This document shows, piece after piece, positions 1 through 10,609 of a stretch of DNA of 21,136 nucleotides. The position numbers and the translations under genes were made by a program. Every line of letters starts with the position of its first letter. Within the stretch, counting starts at the first letter, position 1. A model generated the notes under the pieces. The model saw only the letters and a list, made by a program, of their open reading frames with translations. It did no database searches and was not told the DNA's origin. Source of the stretch: Deltaproteobacteria bacterium. Lineage in GTDB: Bacteria; Myxococcota; Polyangia; Polyangiales; B10-G4. The stretch covers positions 1 to 21,136 of the forward strand of contig JAFDCW010000006.1 in the NCBI GenBank assembly GCA_019312705.1, given 5' to 3'.

Positions 1-102
1 GGGGAAAGTGGTTCCTACCACCTCGTGGTCCGTGCGCTCTGACACGGCGCCGCTTGATAAAGGAACGAAACAGCGGCCTAATCCCTGTCCCCGCGAACCC
101 CC

Positions 103-110
103 GGAGGAAG
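103..110 (+). promoter_or_regulatory. Ribosome binding site that fixes the pckA start
   Basis: A near-perfect Shine-Dalgarno sequence (GGAGGAAG) ends two bases before the ATG at 113, with about five bases between its GGAGG core and the ATG. The reading frame stays open upstream to position 8, but the 35 extra residues are not PEPCK-like and no better ribosome site precedes them. The site therefore selects 113 as the start. Confidence 0.85.
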
Positions 111-112
111 TC

Positions 113-1699
<1,587 letters not shown>

Positions 1700-1746
1700 A
1701 CGCGGCCTCCCAAACAGTGTTGGATGGAGCGTGAGCCACAAGCGAG

Positions 1747-1770
1747 GCCAGATTCGGTAGTCAATCTGGC
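1747..1770 (+). terminator. Hairpin downstream of pckA, possible terminator
   Basis: GCCAGATT (1747-1754) and AATCTGGC (1763-1770) are perfect inverted repeats around an 8-base loop, 47 bases after the pckA stop. No T run follows, so it is not a classical intrinsic terminator. It could act as an RNA-stabilising 3' end or as a Rho-associated structure. Confidence 0.4.
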
Positions 1771-1862
1771 TCCGGTCGACTGGCGTCGCCCCCCGCCTTC
1801 TTGCCGACCTCGCGCCGTGGATCGCGCTCCAGGCGGGACTGTTTAGTGTAGACTGAGGCCGC

Positions 1863-4800
1863 GTGGACGACGCGGAGGGGACCAGTTTGGAGAGCGGAGA
1901 GACACGCGTGGCTACGCTGCGCGCGGAGCTCTCCGCCGTCCGTGATCGCGCGACGAAGGCCGTGCTGCTTTACGAGTTGGCTCACGCCCTCGAGGTCAGC
2001 GGCGACCTCGAGGGGGCGATCCGCGACTACGACGCGGCGCGGAAGTCGAGCACGAGCTTTCGCCTCCCCCTCTTCGCCCTCATCCGCCTCTATGAAGAAC
2101 GCGGCGAGACGAAGCTCCTCGGAGACCTGCTCGCGGCCGAAGCGAAGGTCGCGGGAAACCCGGCCGAAGAGGTCTCGGCGATGCTCGCCCAGGCCACACT
2201 CCTCGAAGACAGGCTCGACCGGGGCAAGCAAGCCCGCGCCCTCTACGTCAGCATCCTCGGCCGGGAACCGGGCAATCTCACCACCTCCCTGATGCTCGAG
2301 CGCACGCTCCGAGCGAATGGCGACACCGACGCCGCGGCGAAGGTGGTGGCCACCCGTGCCGAGTACGAACACGACCCGGTTACCAAGCGCGTCCTGCTCC
2401 TCGAAGGTGCCCTCGACCGAAAAGACGCCGGCGACCTGACGGGAGCCCTCGAGATGCTCCGCGGCGCTTCCGGCGGCTCCAAGCAGCAGGCCCGCATCCT
2501 CGGGCAGCTCGAGCGCCTGAGTCGCAATCATGGCCTGGTGCACGACCGCATCGAAGTGATGGAGCGCCTGGCGACCATCGCCGAACGCCGGGCCAAGGGC
2601 GAAGCGGTGGGCCAAGGGCTCTCGGCCGGGGAGCTCCCGCCTTTCGCCGACGAACGCGACGCGAAGGGTGTCGCGAGCGCCCTCCTCCGGGAAGTCGCGG
2701 GGCTGCTGCTCTCGGAGGACGACGGAAAGGGTGCGCTCTCAGCCATCGGCCGGGCGATCCAGCTCTCCCCCGACGACCTCCTACTCCGCTACGAACGCCT
2801 CGCCGTCTACGAGCGCCTCGACGACCTCGGCAACGCCCAGCGCGAAGCGCAATTGCTCACCGCCTCCGGCGGACCGACGGCGGCGGCGGTCCACCTGCGC
2901 ATCGCCGATCTCGCCGCACGGAAGGGAAACCAACGAAGCCGGCGAGACGCCCTCACGGCAGCGGTCGCGGCAGACCCCGGGTCGGTGGTCGCCACCGCCC
3001 TGCTCGAAGAAGAGCTGCACACGAGCGCGAGCCCCGGCGAACGCATCGCCTGGCTCACGAACTCCGCCAGAGCGCCGAATGCCCCGGACCGACAACGGCT
3101 CCTGTGGCGGGCCGCGCGTATCGCAGCCTATGAGCTGGGAGACCAGGCCCACGCCAGCAAGCTCTACGTCGACGCAGCGAACGCCGGTTCGGCGCTGACG
3201 AGCGTGCTGCGCGACTGCCACGGCGCGGCGCTCTACCTGCGCGACGACGCCCTCACGATGGTCGCCGTCGAGGGGCTGCTCGATTCGCCCGAGCTCTCCG
3301 CGGAGGAGCGGGGCACGCTCTCCTACGAGAGGTACCGCCGCCTGCGAAGCAAGGGCGCCGGGAGCGACGGAAATGCCGCGGCGGAGGCCCTCCTGGCGTT
3401 GGCCGAGGACGAGGCGAGGCCCTCGTGGGCGGGCTATGTGCAGCGACTCTCGGCCCTCGAGGCGCGCGACCTAAACGCCGCCGCCAGCGCTCACCTCACC
3501 CTCGAGGCCCGAGCCGAAAGCGCGGGGCACGTCGACCTCGCCCTCGGTCACCGCGCCGCCGCCGGCCGGGCCCTCGGACGGGCCGGCGATTTCACCGGGG
3601 CCGCGGCCCTGCTCAGGGAGGCCATGGCCAGGGCCCCGGGCGACGAATACGTGCGCACCTTGCTCGAAGAAGCGTTCCGAGCGGAGGGTTCCGAAGCGGA
3701 GCTTGCGGCCCTCCTGATCGACGCCGGCGACGGCGCTGAGGACGCACGCATCGCCGAGCCACTGCTCGTTCGCGCCGCCTACGCGGCCCGGGAGGCCGGC
3801 GACGTCGGCCTCGCCTTCGACGCGTGCCGGCGGGCCGCCGCGAAGAGCCCGACCTCCGTCGTGCCGCGGTGGGCGATGTTGCGCATCGCCGCCGATGCCC
3901 GGAACGACGAACGCGTTCGGGAGGCCATCGAAGCACTTTCGGAACGTGAGCTCGCCGTCGGACGAGCCTCCCTCGCCACCTTGACCCTCGGCGAAGAGCG
4001 CGCCTACCGTGTCGAAGAAAACAGCGACGGCAAGAAGGAACTGCTCGCGGCCCTGGGTCGCGACACGATCGGCGCAGCCGCAGCAGCGACCCTACTGATC
4101 ACCGGAAGCGATATGGAGTCCCGGACCCGAGCCGTCGAACGCCTGCTCGAAGAGGCCCATGGACCGACGGCGACGGCGCTCCGGCGCACCCTCGGCGGCA
4201 TGCTCCTGTTTGGCCTGGGTACCGGCGAGGCCGTCGATGATCTCGTCAAGGCGGTCATCACAGTCTCCCGCGAGGACCGCTGGGGCCGCTGGGCTGCGCT
4301 GCGCCTGACGGGGGTCGGCGCAGCCGGGGCCAAGGAGCGCAGCCTCGCCTTCGAAGGCCTTGGAGCCGCCACCAACGACGCGGCGGTGGGGTCCGAGCTA
4401 CTGCTCTACGCGCTGTGGTCCGACGCCGAAGAGAGCGACGAACGCCGCGAACAGCTTCGCGAGGAAATCGACGCCCTCGACTCGGCGGGGCTTTTGACGG
4501 CCCTCGCCGCCGAAGGCGCGATGCGCTCGACGTCGACCGCCGACGCCCTCGAGGCCCGGGTGGGGCATGCGAGCCCCGAGGTGCGGCCGGCCATGGAGGC
4601 GGCGATGGGTCGAGCCCTCGTCCTCGGGGGACGCTTCGGGGAGGCGCTCGCCGTGCTCACTCGGGCAACCCAGGCGAACCCGGAAGACCTCGCCTCGTGG
4701 GAGGCGCTGCGCGTCGCGGCCCGGGCGGAGCAAGCGTACGAGTTGGTCGTCGAAGCCTCGGACCGCCTCGCGGACAGGGCGCCCGAAGGGCTGAGTGCTT

Positions 4801-7800
4801 CGATGTGCGCCGAGGCGGGCTTGCTGCTCGAGGGGCCACTCGAGCGCCCCGCCGAAGCCGAACCACGATTGAAGTCGGCCTTCGCGGTCCTCCCCGAGCG
4901 GCGCGACCTCTTCAAGGCGCTCCGGAGGATACTCAGCGCCAAAGATGACCGGCAAGGGCTCCTCGACCTCGTCCGGTCCCGGATCGCCGTCGTCTACGAG
5001 CCCCACGAGCTGACCGCCCTGCGCTACGAAGAGGCCGAGTTGGCCCACGCCCTCGAACAACCCGGAGAGACGGTAAGCGCGCTCGAGAACCTCCTGGCGC
5101 TCAACCCCGATCACGCGCCAGCCCTCGCCCTCATGGCGGTATCCCAGATGCGCGAAGGGAAACCGGAGCAGGCCGTCGTCGCCCTACGCTCCCTCGCAAC
5201 GGTGGACCTGCCGGCCGCCGAGCGTAAAGACGCACGCCTCGCGGCCGCGAAGATCCTCATGGGGGACCTCGATGATCCCCAGGGCGCCTACCGGGAGCTC
5301 GAGGTCATCGAGAACATGGGCGCCGCGGACGAACACCACCTCTCCCTCATGGCGTTGCTCGCCGAGCGCGCCCAGATGCACGAAGAGGCCGTCGGGGCCC
5401 TGACCAAGGCGGCGGCGCTCACCACCGGCGCGGCCCAAGCGCGCTACGAAATGCGCGCCGCGGTGATCCACCGCGTGATCCGCGAAGACCGCGCCGCCGC
5501 CAGCGACGCGTATCGCCGGGCCCTCGGCGCCGTGCCGACGGACCTCAGCGCGGCCGCGGCCCTGGCGGAGCTCCTCGACCGCGCCGGACGACGCCGGCTC
5601 TCGGTGAGCTTCGACGCCGCCGTCCGCGAAGAGATGGACGTGGTGGGGACGACGCCTAACGGCCTGCGCAAGCTGCGCGCCACGGCCCAGTGGGCCGAGG
5701 ACGAAGACTACGAATGGCTGATCCTCGACGCCCTCGCCATCCTCGGGCACGCGTCGGACGCGGAAGCTACGGCCTTGGACGATCTGCACGACCGCCGGCG
5801 GAGGCATGGGGGCGGTCTACGATCCTCGGCTGCGTCCCGGGGCCACCTCAGCGCCGAGGCCCTGGCCGCCCTCGGGGCCCTCGCCGGCGACGACAATATC
5901 GCCGAGCTGGTCGATGTCGCGACCGGTGCCGCCCTCACGGTGGACGGGGCCGACACCGACGGCCTCGGCGTGGGGCGCCGCGAATTGGTCAAGATCCCCA
6001 AGGGGCGGAGCGACTCCCCGGAGTGCGATGAGGTGCTCTCTCTCGGCGAGATGTTCGGCGTCGACGCGGACCGGGTGTACGTCGGCGGATCTCCCGTCGG
6101 TGGTGCCGCCCTCGTCGGCTCCCGCCTCGAACCTGCCGCCTGGGTCGTCGTCAAGGGGCAGACACCGTTCGAAGCCGGGACGCGGTTCCGGGTCGGTACC
6201 CTGGCGATGGCGCATCACCTAGGCGCCTTGCCCCTCATCTCCCGCAACGTGAAAGACGGGGTCTCCTTCGTGGCGGCGGTCGCCAGCGCCGGGGGTCATC
6301 GGATGGGCGACGCGGCGGCCGATCCGGAGCGAACCAACGCGCTGCGCAAGGCGTTGAGCCGGGGCTCCCGAAAGTCCCTCGAGCGCTTGTCCTTCACAGC
6401 CGACGAAGCCGCGGTCCGCGCCCACTGCCTCGCCGTGCGCTCGTCGTGCCTCAGGGCGGGCATGGCGGTCTGCGCGGACCTCGAAGCCTCCCTCACCATG
6501 GTCCTCGGGGCGCCCCCGACCGCGGCGACGGTTGCCGCATCTGAGAGCGCCCTCGATCTCTTTGCCTTCTGGCTTTCACCCGAGCACCGGGCTCTCCGGT
6601 CCGAACTCGGCCTCAGCGCGGTCGCACCGGCGCGTGCCGCAGGCTCCCTCGATCAGGCCGCCGCGCAGCTCGAACGATCGTCGGGCTTCTTCGGCGTGCG
6701 CGCCGACGAGGTCGCCTGGGCAGTAGATGCCGAGGACTTGCTGCCGCGGGTGAACCGGACGGGCCCCCGGGAAGGGTCCTTGGTCGCGGTGTCGCACCAG
6801 CCACTGATCGTGATCCCCGATGCCGAGGAGCGCCTCGAGGTGGTCCTCGCCCTCAGCAAAGCTACCGGCGACGCCGGGCTACTTCTGTCGGCCGAAGAGC
6901 TGGCCGAGGCTGCTGGCAAGAGCCCCAAGGGGCGAGTGCCGGCGGCCCGACGCGACTCGTCCGAGGACGCCAACGCGGCCGTGCAGGACGGCGATGTCGT
7001 CGACATGCTCCGGGCCCGGGCCGCGGCGCTTTCCCGGGGAGCGTGGGACGAAGTCGCCGAACTCCTCGAAGCGGAAGCCGCCCTGCCGACGAAGGGCGAC
7101 CAACGGGGCCTGGTCCTCGGGCTGCTCGCGGTGGTGTGCTTTACGCGCCTCGGGGATGTGGCACGGGCGCGGAAAGCTGCGGCGAGCGCCCTGACCCAAA
7201 GGCCGAAGTCGGCGGCCCTCACCCTGCTCTCGGCGCTCTTGACCCCGCGCAACGAGCCGGAGACCGCCGCGGCGACCCTCGAACGAGCCGCCCGCCACTG
7301 GGATGACGGCAAAGCCGGAGCTGCCCTCCTGGTAGAAGCCGCCCACCAGACCGAACGCTCCGGGGACCTGACCCGGGCCCGCTTCCTCTTCAAGCGTGCC
7401 GTCAGCTCGGATCCCGACGCCCTCGACGCGACCATCGGCCTCGCCCGGACCGCGTTCTCCCAGCGCGGTGTCGACGAGGCCGCCGAGGCCCTGAGCCGCG
7501 CCGCCGAGATGGTGAACGACCGACACCTCCGAGAGGCGTTTCAACGAGCCGCCGCGCGCATGCTGCACATCGCAGGGAACAAACCAGCGCTGGCCGCCGC
7601 CTTGCTCGCCGAGGCGACCGAGAGCCCGGCCGTCGAAGCCCTCGCGATAGCTGCCGAGGCGGCCCGGGACCGGGACGCGCTCACCCGAGCGGCAGAGGCC
7701 TGCGCCTCGGCCAATCGACGCACCGGACGTGCCCTGTGGCTGGTGCACGTGGCCGAGCTGCGCAGTGAAGACGGCGACGCCCGGGGCGCGGCCCAGGCGA

Positions 7801-10184
7801 TCCGCGACGCGGCCCACGCCGACCAGACGCTCGACCTCATCCGGGTCGTCGGTGAATCGATCGCCCGGCGGTCGGGGGACCGCCGAGAGCTCGCCCGGGT
7901 GGCGCGCAATAGCGGCCTCGGCCCCCTGGCCGCCAGCGCCCGGGTCGCCTTCGACGCGAAGTCCGCGAGCTACGAGCTGCGCCTACTCATGGACGCCGTC
8001 TCCGCCGACGGGGCACCGGCGGCGGCATTGCTGGTGAGCACCGACGCCAACGCCGAGGCTGGAGATCGGGAGGCCCTCGACGCAGCGGCCCGGCGCGAGG
8101 CGGAGACCCTTCCCGGGGACGACCGGCCGAGCCGTCTGCTCGCCATCGCCGACCTGCTCGAGAGCCGGGGGGACCTCCGGGGCTCGGCGCGCGTTCTCCG
8201 AGAAGTTCGCCAAGCCGACCCGAAGGAGCGCATCGCCATCCGGCGCCTCGCGGAGCTTCTCCGGGAGCGCGCCCCCCAAAAGGCGGCGGTGTTGTGGCGA
8301 CAGGAGGGCGAGGTCGCGAGCGCGGACGCCGGGGCCGCAGCCCACCTCTTCGCCGCGCGGCTCCTGGCAGACTCCGGGGGCGACGGCAGCGCGGACGTCG
8401 CCGCGGCCCTCGACCAAAGCCCCGGCTACCCGCCGGCCCTCTGGACCAACGAGGCGCGGGCGCGAAAATCAAACGACCCCGGAAAGCCGAGGGCCCTGGT
8501 CCTGGCCCGGGCCGAAGAGATCCCCGACCCGCGGAGCGCCGCGGAATCACTCATCCGCGCGGCGTTCACCGCCGAGAGCCCGGACGCCGAGCTGCTCGGT
8601 CGAGCGAGCGATTTGATCCCCGAGGACATCGCCCTCGGCGACGTGCGTCTGCGCCTCGGTGGGCTGAGCGCGACGGACCGGGCTGAGCTCTTGGAGAACG
8701 CGGGCGCGGACGCCCCGGCGCCCATCGCCCGGGCGATGCACATCCGCGCGGCCGAGGCCTGGGGTGAAGCGGGGGACCATCATCGCGCGACGGGCTTGCT
8801 CGACGGGCTCGAGGGACGCGCGGGCGACACCATAGCCGCAAGGCTCCTGCACCGGAGCCTCGCGGCCGCCGGGGACCTCGAGCGCCTCCGAAAGGCGCTC
8901 GGCGACGCCGTGCTCAGCGCAACCGACGACGCATCGCGGGCGCTCTACCTCGAGAGGTTGGCGGACTTCGAGCTGCACGTCGGCGAGAGCCCGGAGCGGG
9001 CGGCGGCGGCATACCGGGAGATCCTCGCCTTGTATCCCTCCCACGTCGCCAGCATGCGCGCTGTCGAGCGCCTCGCGATGCGCCGCGGCGAAAATGGAGA
9101 CGGGTCCGGGGACGAAGAGCTCGCCGCCATCGCCGCCGAACGGGCCCGCATCGGCTCCTCTGCGGCCGCGGCTGCCCACGCGCGCCTCGCCGCGCGCCTC
9201 GAGCGACTCGGCGGAAAAGACGGCGGCGGCGACGCAAACGCCCGCGCCGACAAGGTCCTCCGTCACATCTTCGACTACGGAGAGGTCGATCTTTGGCTCG
9301 CCCGGGAGGTCCTCGGCATTGCGCTCCGGACCGGCGACGACCGCCTCCAGATGCAAGCCTGGGGCGAGCTCTCGGACCTGCTCGAAACCCCCCGGGAGCG
9401 CATGGCCGCCGAGCTGCGCCTCGCCGAGGTCGCGTCCCGAACGCATTCGCCCAACGCCGCCGAAAACCGCCTGACCCGTTCGATGCCCATCGACCCCACC
9501 TATCCGGGGGGCGCAGAGATACTGGGCCACCTCCGAGAGGCCGCGGGCAATGCGGTCGGCGCCGCAGAGGCCTACGAAGACGCCGGTCGACGCGCCCACT
9601 CGGGCCTCCAGAAGGCGCGCGTGGCCATACTCGCCGGCACGCTCTACGAGGGCGAGGGGGATCCCGGGCGCGCCGCCAAGGCGTACTTCTCGGCCGCGAA
9701 GGGCGACCCGAAGACCGGCGATGCGCTCGAGCGGCTGGTGCGGCTCTTGCCGGTTCACGAGCGTGCGAAGGACGTCGCCGCCCTCCTCGCGCAGCGCATC
9801 CCCCTGGGGGGAGCCAAGGCGCAGGTCGCCGACCTGCACGAGATGCTCGCGCGCATCAAGCTCTCCCTCGGCGACGCCGGCACGGCCCAGAAGAACTTCC
9901 GCATGGCGACCACCCTCGACCCGGAGCGCTTCGAAACCCTCGAAGAGCTCGCCGAAGCCTGCGTTGCCAACAAAGACCTGCGCGGCGCGGCCGACGCCCT
10001 GCACAAGGTGATCTTCTCCTGCTACGACGCGGTCATCGTGCATCGCTGCTACCTGGCCCTGGCGACCGTGCGCGCCGAGCAACAAGACATCCGGCGCACC
10101 AAAGAGGTGCTTCACAAGATGCTCGAGATGTTCCCCGACGACGACGAAGCGAAACAGCGCTTGGCGCGGATCGATGCGCAGTAG
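1863..10184 (+). CDS. Giant TPR protein with an embedded peptidase-like module
   Basis: This is a 2773-residue, Ala/Leu/Glu/Arg-rich protein. Most of it is tandem helical pairs of TPR type with the usual A-x-x-x-Y/L, G-x-x and A pattern, for example residues 35-65, 300-330 and the last 130 residues. There are two TPR arms, roughly 10-1310 and 1690-2773. Between them lies a different, more beta-rich module at about 1325-1590. From memory it resembles the globular domain that ends many large myxobacterial TPR proteins (motifs VYVGG, then RAGMAVCADLEAS, then LFAFWLSPEHRALRSELG), where a degenerate M48-like peptidase fold is suspected. I see no HExxH. No signal peptide or membrane segment is visible, so it is probably a cytoplasmic scaffold. 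The partner is unknown. The start is uncertain: GTG 1863 is used here, while in-frame GTG 1908 has a better Shine-Dalgarno (GGAGA, about seven bases away). Confidence 0.9.
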   Translation: MDDAEGTSLESGETRVATLRAELSAVRDRATKAVLLYELAHALEVSGDLEGAIRDYDAARKSSTSFRLPLFALIRLYEERGETKLLGDLLAAEAKVAGNPAEEVSAMLAQATLLEDRLDRGKQARALYVSILGREPGNLTTSLMLERTLRANGDTDAAAKVVATRAEYEHDPVTKRVLLLEGALDRKDAGDLTGALEMLRGASGGSKQQARILGQLERLSRNHGLVHDRIEVMERLATIAERRAKGEAVGQGLSAGELPPFADERDAKGVASALLREVAGLLLSEDDGKGALSAIGRAIQLSPDDLLLRYERLAVYERLDDLGNAQREAQLLTASGGPTAAAVHLRIADLAARKGNQRSRRDALTAAVAADPGSVVATALLEEELHTSASPGERIAWLTNSARAPNAPDRQRLLWRAARIAAYELGDQAHASKLYVDAANAGSALTSVLRDCHGAALYLRDDALTMVAVEGLLDSPELSAEERGTLSYERYRRLRSKGAGSDGNAAAEALLALAEDEARPSWAGYVQRLSALEARDLNAAASAHLTLEARAESAGHVDLALGHRAAAGRALGRAGDFTGAAALLREAMARAPGDEYVRTLLEEAFRAEGSEAELAALLIDAGDGAEDARIAEPLLVRAAYAAREAGDVGLAFDACRRAAAKSPTSVVPRWAMLRIAADARNDERVREAIEALSERELAVGRASLATLTLGEERAYRVEENSDGKKELLAALGRDTIGAAAAATLLITGSDMESRTRAVERLLEEAHGPTATALRRTLGGMLLFGLGTGEAVDDLVKAVITVSREDRWGRWAALRLTGVGAAGAKERSLAFEGLGAATNDAAVGSELLLYALWSDAEESDERREQLREEIDALDSAGLLTALAAEGAMRSTSTADALEARVGHASPEVRPAMEAAMGRALVLGGRFGEALAVLTRATQANPEDLASWEALRVAARAEQAYELVVEASDRLADRAPEGLSASMCAEAGLLLEGPLERPAEAEPRLKSAFAVLPERRDLFKALRRILSAKDDRQGLLDLVRSRIAVVYEPHELTALRYEEAELAHALEQPGETVSALENLLALNPDHAPALALMAVSQMREGKPEQAVVALRSLATVDLPAAERKDARLAAAKILMGDLDDPQGAYRELEVIENMGAADEHHLSLMALLAERAQMHEEAVGALTKAAALTTGAAQARYEMRAAVIHRVIREDRAAASDAYRRALGAVPTDLSAAAALAELLDRAGRRRLSVSFDAAVREEMDVVGTTPNGLRKLRATAQWAEDEDYEWLILDALAILGHASDAEATALDDLHDRRRRHGGGLRSSAASRGHLSAEALAALGALAGDDNIAELVDVATGAALTVDGADTDGLGVGRRELVKIPKGRSDSPECDEVLSLGEMFGVDADRVYVGGSPVGGAALVGSRLEPAAWVVVKGQTPFEAGTRFRVGTLAMAHHLGALPLISRNVKDGVSFVAAVASAGGHRMGDAAADPERTNALRKALSRGSRKSLERLSFTADEAAVRAHCLAVRSSCLRAGMAVCADLEASLTMVLGAPPTAATVAASESALDLFAFWLSPEHRALRSELGLSAVAPARAAGSLDQAAAQLERSSGFFGVRADEVAWAVDAEDLLPRVNRTGPREGSLVAVSHQPLIVIPDAEERLEVVLALSKATGDAGLLLSAEELAEAAGKSPKGRVPAARRDSSEDANAAVQDGDVVDMLRARAAALSRGAWDEVAELLEAEAALPTKGDQRGLVLGLLAVVCFTRLGDVARARKAAASALTQRPKSAALTLLSALLTPRNEPETAAATLERAARHWDDGKAGAALLVEAAHQTERSGDLTRARFLFKRAVSSDPDALDATIGLARTAFSQRGVDEAAEALSRAAEMVNDRHLREAFQRAAARMLHIAGNKPALAAALLAEATESPAVEALAIAAEAARDRDALTRAAEACASANRRTGRALWLVHVAELRSEDGDARGAAQAIRDAAHADQTLDLIRVVGESIARRSGDRRELARVARNSGLGPLAASARVAFDAKSASYELRLLMDAVSADGAPAAALLVSTDANAEAGDREALDAAARREAETLPGDDRPSRLLAIADLLESRGDLRGSARVLREVRQADPKERIAIRRLAELLRERAPQKAAVLWRQEGEVASADAGAAAHLFAARLLADSGGDGSADVAAALDQSPGYPPALWTNEARARKSNDPGKPRALVLARAEEIPDPRSAAESLIRAAFTAESPDAELLGRASDLIPEDIALGDVRLRLGGLSATDRAELLENAGADAPAPIARAMHIRAAEAWGEAGDHHRATGLLDGLEGRAGDTIAARLLHRSLAAAGDLERLRKALGDAVLSATDDASRALYLERLADFELHVGESPERAAAAYREILALYPSHVASMRAVERLAMRRGENGDGSGDEELAAIAAERARIGSSAAAAAHARLAARLERLGGKDGGGDANARADKVLRHIFDYGEVDLWLAREVLGIALRTGDDRLQMQAWGELSDLLETPRERMAAELRLAEVASRTHSPNAAENRLTRSMPIDPTYPGGAEILGHLREAAGNAVGAAEAYEDAGRRAHSGLQKARVAILAGTLYEGEGDPGRAAKAYFSAAKGDPKTGDALERLVRLLPVHERAKDVAALLAQRIPLGGAKAQVADLHEMLARIKLSLGDAGTAQKNFRMATTLDPERFETLEELAEACVANKDLRGAADALHKVIFSCYDAVIVHRCYLALATVRAEQQDIRRTKEVLHKMLEMFPDDDEAKQRLARIDAQ
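5847..6615 (+). other. Non-TPR globular module inside the giant TPR protein
   Basis: This covers residues about 1329-1585 of the TPR protein. The helical-repeat texture stops and is replaced by short beta-like segments (VDVATGAALTVDG, DRVYVGGSP, AAWVVVKGQTPF) and then a helix, TLAMAHHLGALPLI. That helix sits where a zinc-binding HExxH helix would be expected in an M48-type peptidase but lacks the Glu. RAGMAVCADLEAS and WLSPEHRALRSELG follow. The resemblance to a degenerate peptidase domain is from memory of related myxobacterial proteins and is not proven here. Confidence 0.5.
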
Positions 10185-10203
10185 TCAGAAGGCGACGCTG
10201 CGC

Positions 10204-10470
10204 CTAGCGCGGCTCCTCCGGCACAGGGCTCGCGGCCGGGGCGAGGGACTCGGGGTCAAAACCCAGGACCCATTCGGGGTCGCTCACGTCGAGGCCTTGG
10301 CGACGGAGGTTGCCGAGGACGACCCGGGAGTGGATGTCCGTCGGGTCCATTTCGACGACCCGGGTCAGAATGCGCGCCCGCTCGGCAGAGCGCATGTACT
10401 CCTCGACGGACATGGTCATCCAGTCGCCAGCGGTGACGTGCTGGGAGCGCGGTAGAGAAAAGGCAGTCAC
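10204..10470 (-). CDS. Small uncharacterised protein (88 residues)
   Basis: I do not recognise this family. The frame has consistently G/C third positions from about residue 18 onward, unlike the antisense frame, which supports real coding. The listed start is GTG 10470. The ATGs at 10419 (residue 18) and 10413 (residue 20) are alternatives, and the first 17 codons have weaker codon bias. No clear Shine-Dalgarno precedes any of the three. The core looks mostly helical (SVEEYMRSAERARILTRVV, then IHSRVVLGNLRRQGLDV) and is followed by an Asp/Pro/Glu-rich tail. There is no signal peptide, membrane segment or Cys/His cluster. It converges on the giant TPR gene with 19 bases between the two stops. 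A perfect 16-bp tandem repeat lies just upstream of its start. Confidence 0.6.
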   Translation of the reverse strand: MTAFSLPRSQHVTAGDWMTMSVEEYMRSAERARILTRVVEMDPTDIHSRVVLGNLRRQGLDVSDPEWVLGFDPESLAPAASPVPEEPR

Positions 10471-10501
10471 GGAGCGCCGAAGCTAGCAGGCACTGTGACC
10501 C

Positions 10502-10533
10502 GGTCCAGGTGAGTTTGGGTCCAGGTGAGTTTG
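10502..10533. repeat. Perfect tandem duplication of a 16-bp unit
   Basis: GGTCCAGGTGAGTTTG occurs twice in direct, abutting copies (10502-10517 and 10518-10533), with no mismatch. It sits in the 139-bp gap between the DUF3052-like gene and the small minus-strand gene, 31 bases upstream of the latter's GTG. It could be a paired operator or a recent replication-slippage duplication. The 16-bp spacing is not a whole number of helical turns. Confidence 0.85.
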
Positions 10534-10609
10534 AGGCATTTCGACGGGCCGACAGCATTGCCGCCCTCAGCGGAGGACTGCGGCCGGAGTATCTCGTCAC
10601 GACGGAGCT

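Noticed and set aside
8..21. GTGGT/ACCAC hairpin upstream of pckA as a riboswitch or attenuator
   Set aside because: The stem is only five bases long, with no conserved riboswitch core. The promoter context is cut by the window edge.
8547..10115. A 522-codon open frame on the minus strand inside the TPR gene
   Set aside because: GC-rich antisense frame with Arg/Gly-rich, low-quality composition. The plus-strand TPR protein explains the region completely.
10190..10205. AGGCG/CGCCT inverted repeat between the convergent TPR and small genes
   Set aside because: Only a 5-bp stem with no T run, expected often by chance in such GC-rich DNA.
10174..10455. A 93-codon plus-strand open frame after the TPR gene
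   Set aside because: The minus-strand 88-residue frame in the same place has better codon bias. The plus frame has Arg/His-rich shadow composition.
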